Assembly (NCBI RefSeq): GCF_013307205.1 | Contig: NZ_CP028940.1 | Span: 254,135 to 318,134, forward strand | Direction of reading: 5' to 3' | Length of the DNA stretch: 64,000 nt | DNA from: Polynucleobacter arcticus | Lineage (GTDB): Bacteria; Pseudomonadota; Gammaproteobacteria; Burkholderiales; Burkholderiaceae | Shown here: positions 63,184-64,000 of the stretch, one piece after another | Position numbering within the stretch: the stretch's first letter is position 1 | Layout of the letters: every line of letters starts with the position of its first letter | Position numbers and translations under genes: made by a program | Notes under the pieces: model-generated | Told to the model about the DNA's origin: nothing | Database searches by the model: none | The model's input: only the letters and a program-made list of their open reading frames with translations

Positions 63184-63902
63184 GCAATCACACACCACTT
63201 GTATTGCCATCTTGTGATTCAGCCTGCGCGATTAATGACAAACAATCTGATCGCGGCTTCGCCTTAATGGAAATGGTAGTGGCATTAGTCATCATGGCAT
63301 TAGTCGGCTTGATGGCTTGGCGCGGAATGGATGCCATGATTCGGGGGAATGAGGTGATTGATAAACGTGCCAATCAAGACGCTGACTATGCTCAATTGGT
63401 GCGTCAGTTTGAGCGCGACTGTCAGTCTGCCTTAAGCAAAGATGAGATTGCTAGCTTGGCCGGTTCGGCTAGTTCGGCATCGGGAAATGCAATCACTAGT
63501 CCCATAGCGGCTGGCGCAAAAAATATTTGGTTCTTACGTCGTTACCGTGCAGACAATAGCGATGCATGGTTAATCGCAGGTTACGTGATTGGCCCTGCAG
63601 GCTTACAGCGCTGGACTAGTCGACCGCTGACACAAAGAACTGATGCGGGTGCTTTATGGACGGGTATTGCGCGTGATCCCGATCTCAGCTCAAGTGATCT
63701 TTTGGTGAGCTTGGAATTACCCTCTATCGTGCGCCAATCTTTTCAGGTTCAGACTGCAGTTGTGAGTGGGGTAGGGGCAAATCCAAGTGCGAGCACCAGC
63801 ACACCGCTTGTTGCTGATTCTCAAGGTGTGACGATGCAGTGGTGGGTAAAGGACATGACCTTTCCGATTACGCGCTCTTGTCTCATGGGCGGGGCACTCT
63901 AA
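63180..63902 (+). CDS. gspJ: Pseudopilin GspJ
   Basis: A 240-residue minor pseudopilin (RGFALMEMVVALVIMALVGL after a 27-residue leader), with DADYAQLVRQFERDCQSALS. GTG start overlaps gspI. It joins GspI and GspK at the pseudopilus tip. Confidence 0.9.
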   Translation: MSNHTPLVLPSCDSACAINDKQSDRGFALMEMVVALVIMALVGLMAWRGMDAMIRGNEVIDKRANQDADYAQLVRQFERDCQSALSKDEIASLAGSASSASGNAITSPIAAGAKNIWFLRRYRADNSDAWLIAGYVIGPAGLQRWTSRPLTQRTDAGALWTGIARDPDLSSSDLLVSLELPSIVRQSFQVQTAVVSGVGANPSASTSTPLVADSQGVTMQWWVKDMTFPITRSCLMGGAL

Positions 63903-64000
63903 TGCAAGACCGCTTCTTGGTTAACCGTGAGCGTGGCTCGGCTACTGTTACTGCGCTCATTGTGGTGGGTGTGGCGGCTGTTTTATTGGCTGGATTGATG
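63902..64000 (+). CDS. gspK: GspK, 5' part
   Basis: First 33 residues (MQDRFLVNRERGSATVTALI, then VVGVAAVLLAGLM), the GspK-type pseudopilin N-terminus with Gly before SATVTAL. The ATG overlaps the gspJ stop by one base. Runs off the right edge. Confidence 0.85.
   Translation, partial: MQDRFLVNRERGSATVTALIVVGVAAVLLAGLM

Overview
The window looks like chromosomal DNA of a free-living betaproteobacterium of the Burkholderiaceae, most probably Polynucleobacter. This is an inference from protein style and gene order (tolQRAB-pal-cpoB-queC next to glyA-nrdR; exbB-exbD-lpxK-trm112-kdsB-adk; a betaproteobacterial type II secretion operon). No rRNA or tRNA gene was recognised, so the genus is not proven.

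Layout. 1-4.1 kb: riboflavin genes (ribBA 5' part, ribD, ribE) with a four-gene minor-pilin cluster between them. 4.1-4.7 kb: a RelE/Phd-type toxin-antitoxin (TA) pair. 4.7-10.1 kb: queC and the Tol-Pal envelope operon. 10.2-18.2 kb: housekeeping genes (glyA, nrdR, adk, kdsB, trm112, lpxK, exbD, exbB, xseA) with a second TA pair. 18.2-28.1 kb: a frameshifted beta-propeller lipoprotein, murB, yajQ, xerD, plsY, folE and a HiPIP, interleaved with several complete, orphaned or broken TA loci. 28.5-50.7 kb: a large surface-polysaccharide locus. It encodes GDP-mannose to GDP-fucose synthesis, a tightly overlapping GDPD/HAD/nucleotidyltransferase/cupin/nucleotidyltransferase cassette, a polymerase or ligase, Wzz, a second GDP-mannose dehydratase, a CDP-glucose-derived C-methyl-sugar pathway, Wzx, methyltransferases and glycosyltransferases. 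The last glycosyltransferase is cut by an IS3-family element. 52-57 kb: an island of TA modules and relics (higBA, a frameshifted toxin with its ribbon-helix-helix antitoxin, an antitoxin stump, mazEF, a fic relic). It also holds an unusual winged-helix/ATPase/STAS-like one-gene regulator. 57-60.3 kb: a tyrosine recombinase, a tiny membrane ORF, a WecA-like glycosyl-1-phosphate transferase and an M23 peptidase. 60.4-64 kb: a beta-barrel protein, gspC and divergent gspGHIJK of type II secretion.

How the parts work together. The polysaccharide locus carries the functions expected of a Wzx/Wzy-type O-antigen or capsule: activated-sugar synthesis, initiating transferase, glycosyltransferases, flippase, polymerase and chain-length control. 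Tol-Pal, LpxK and KdsB supply the envelope and lipid A/Kdo background. The most unusual signals are the five-gene cassette at 32.4-35.5 kb; the ATPase/STAS regulator with three operator-like repeats at exact 21-bp spacing; a pattern of TA loci in which the toxin is broken or absent while the antitoxin is intact; and in-frame hexanucleotide repeats encoding Asn-Thr or Asn-Pro runs in three unrelated genes.
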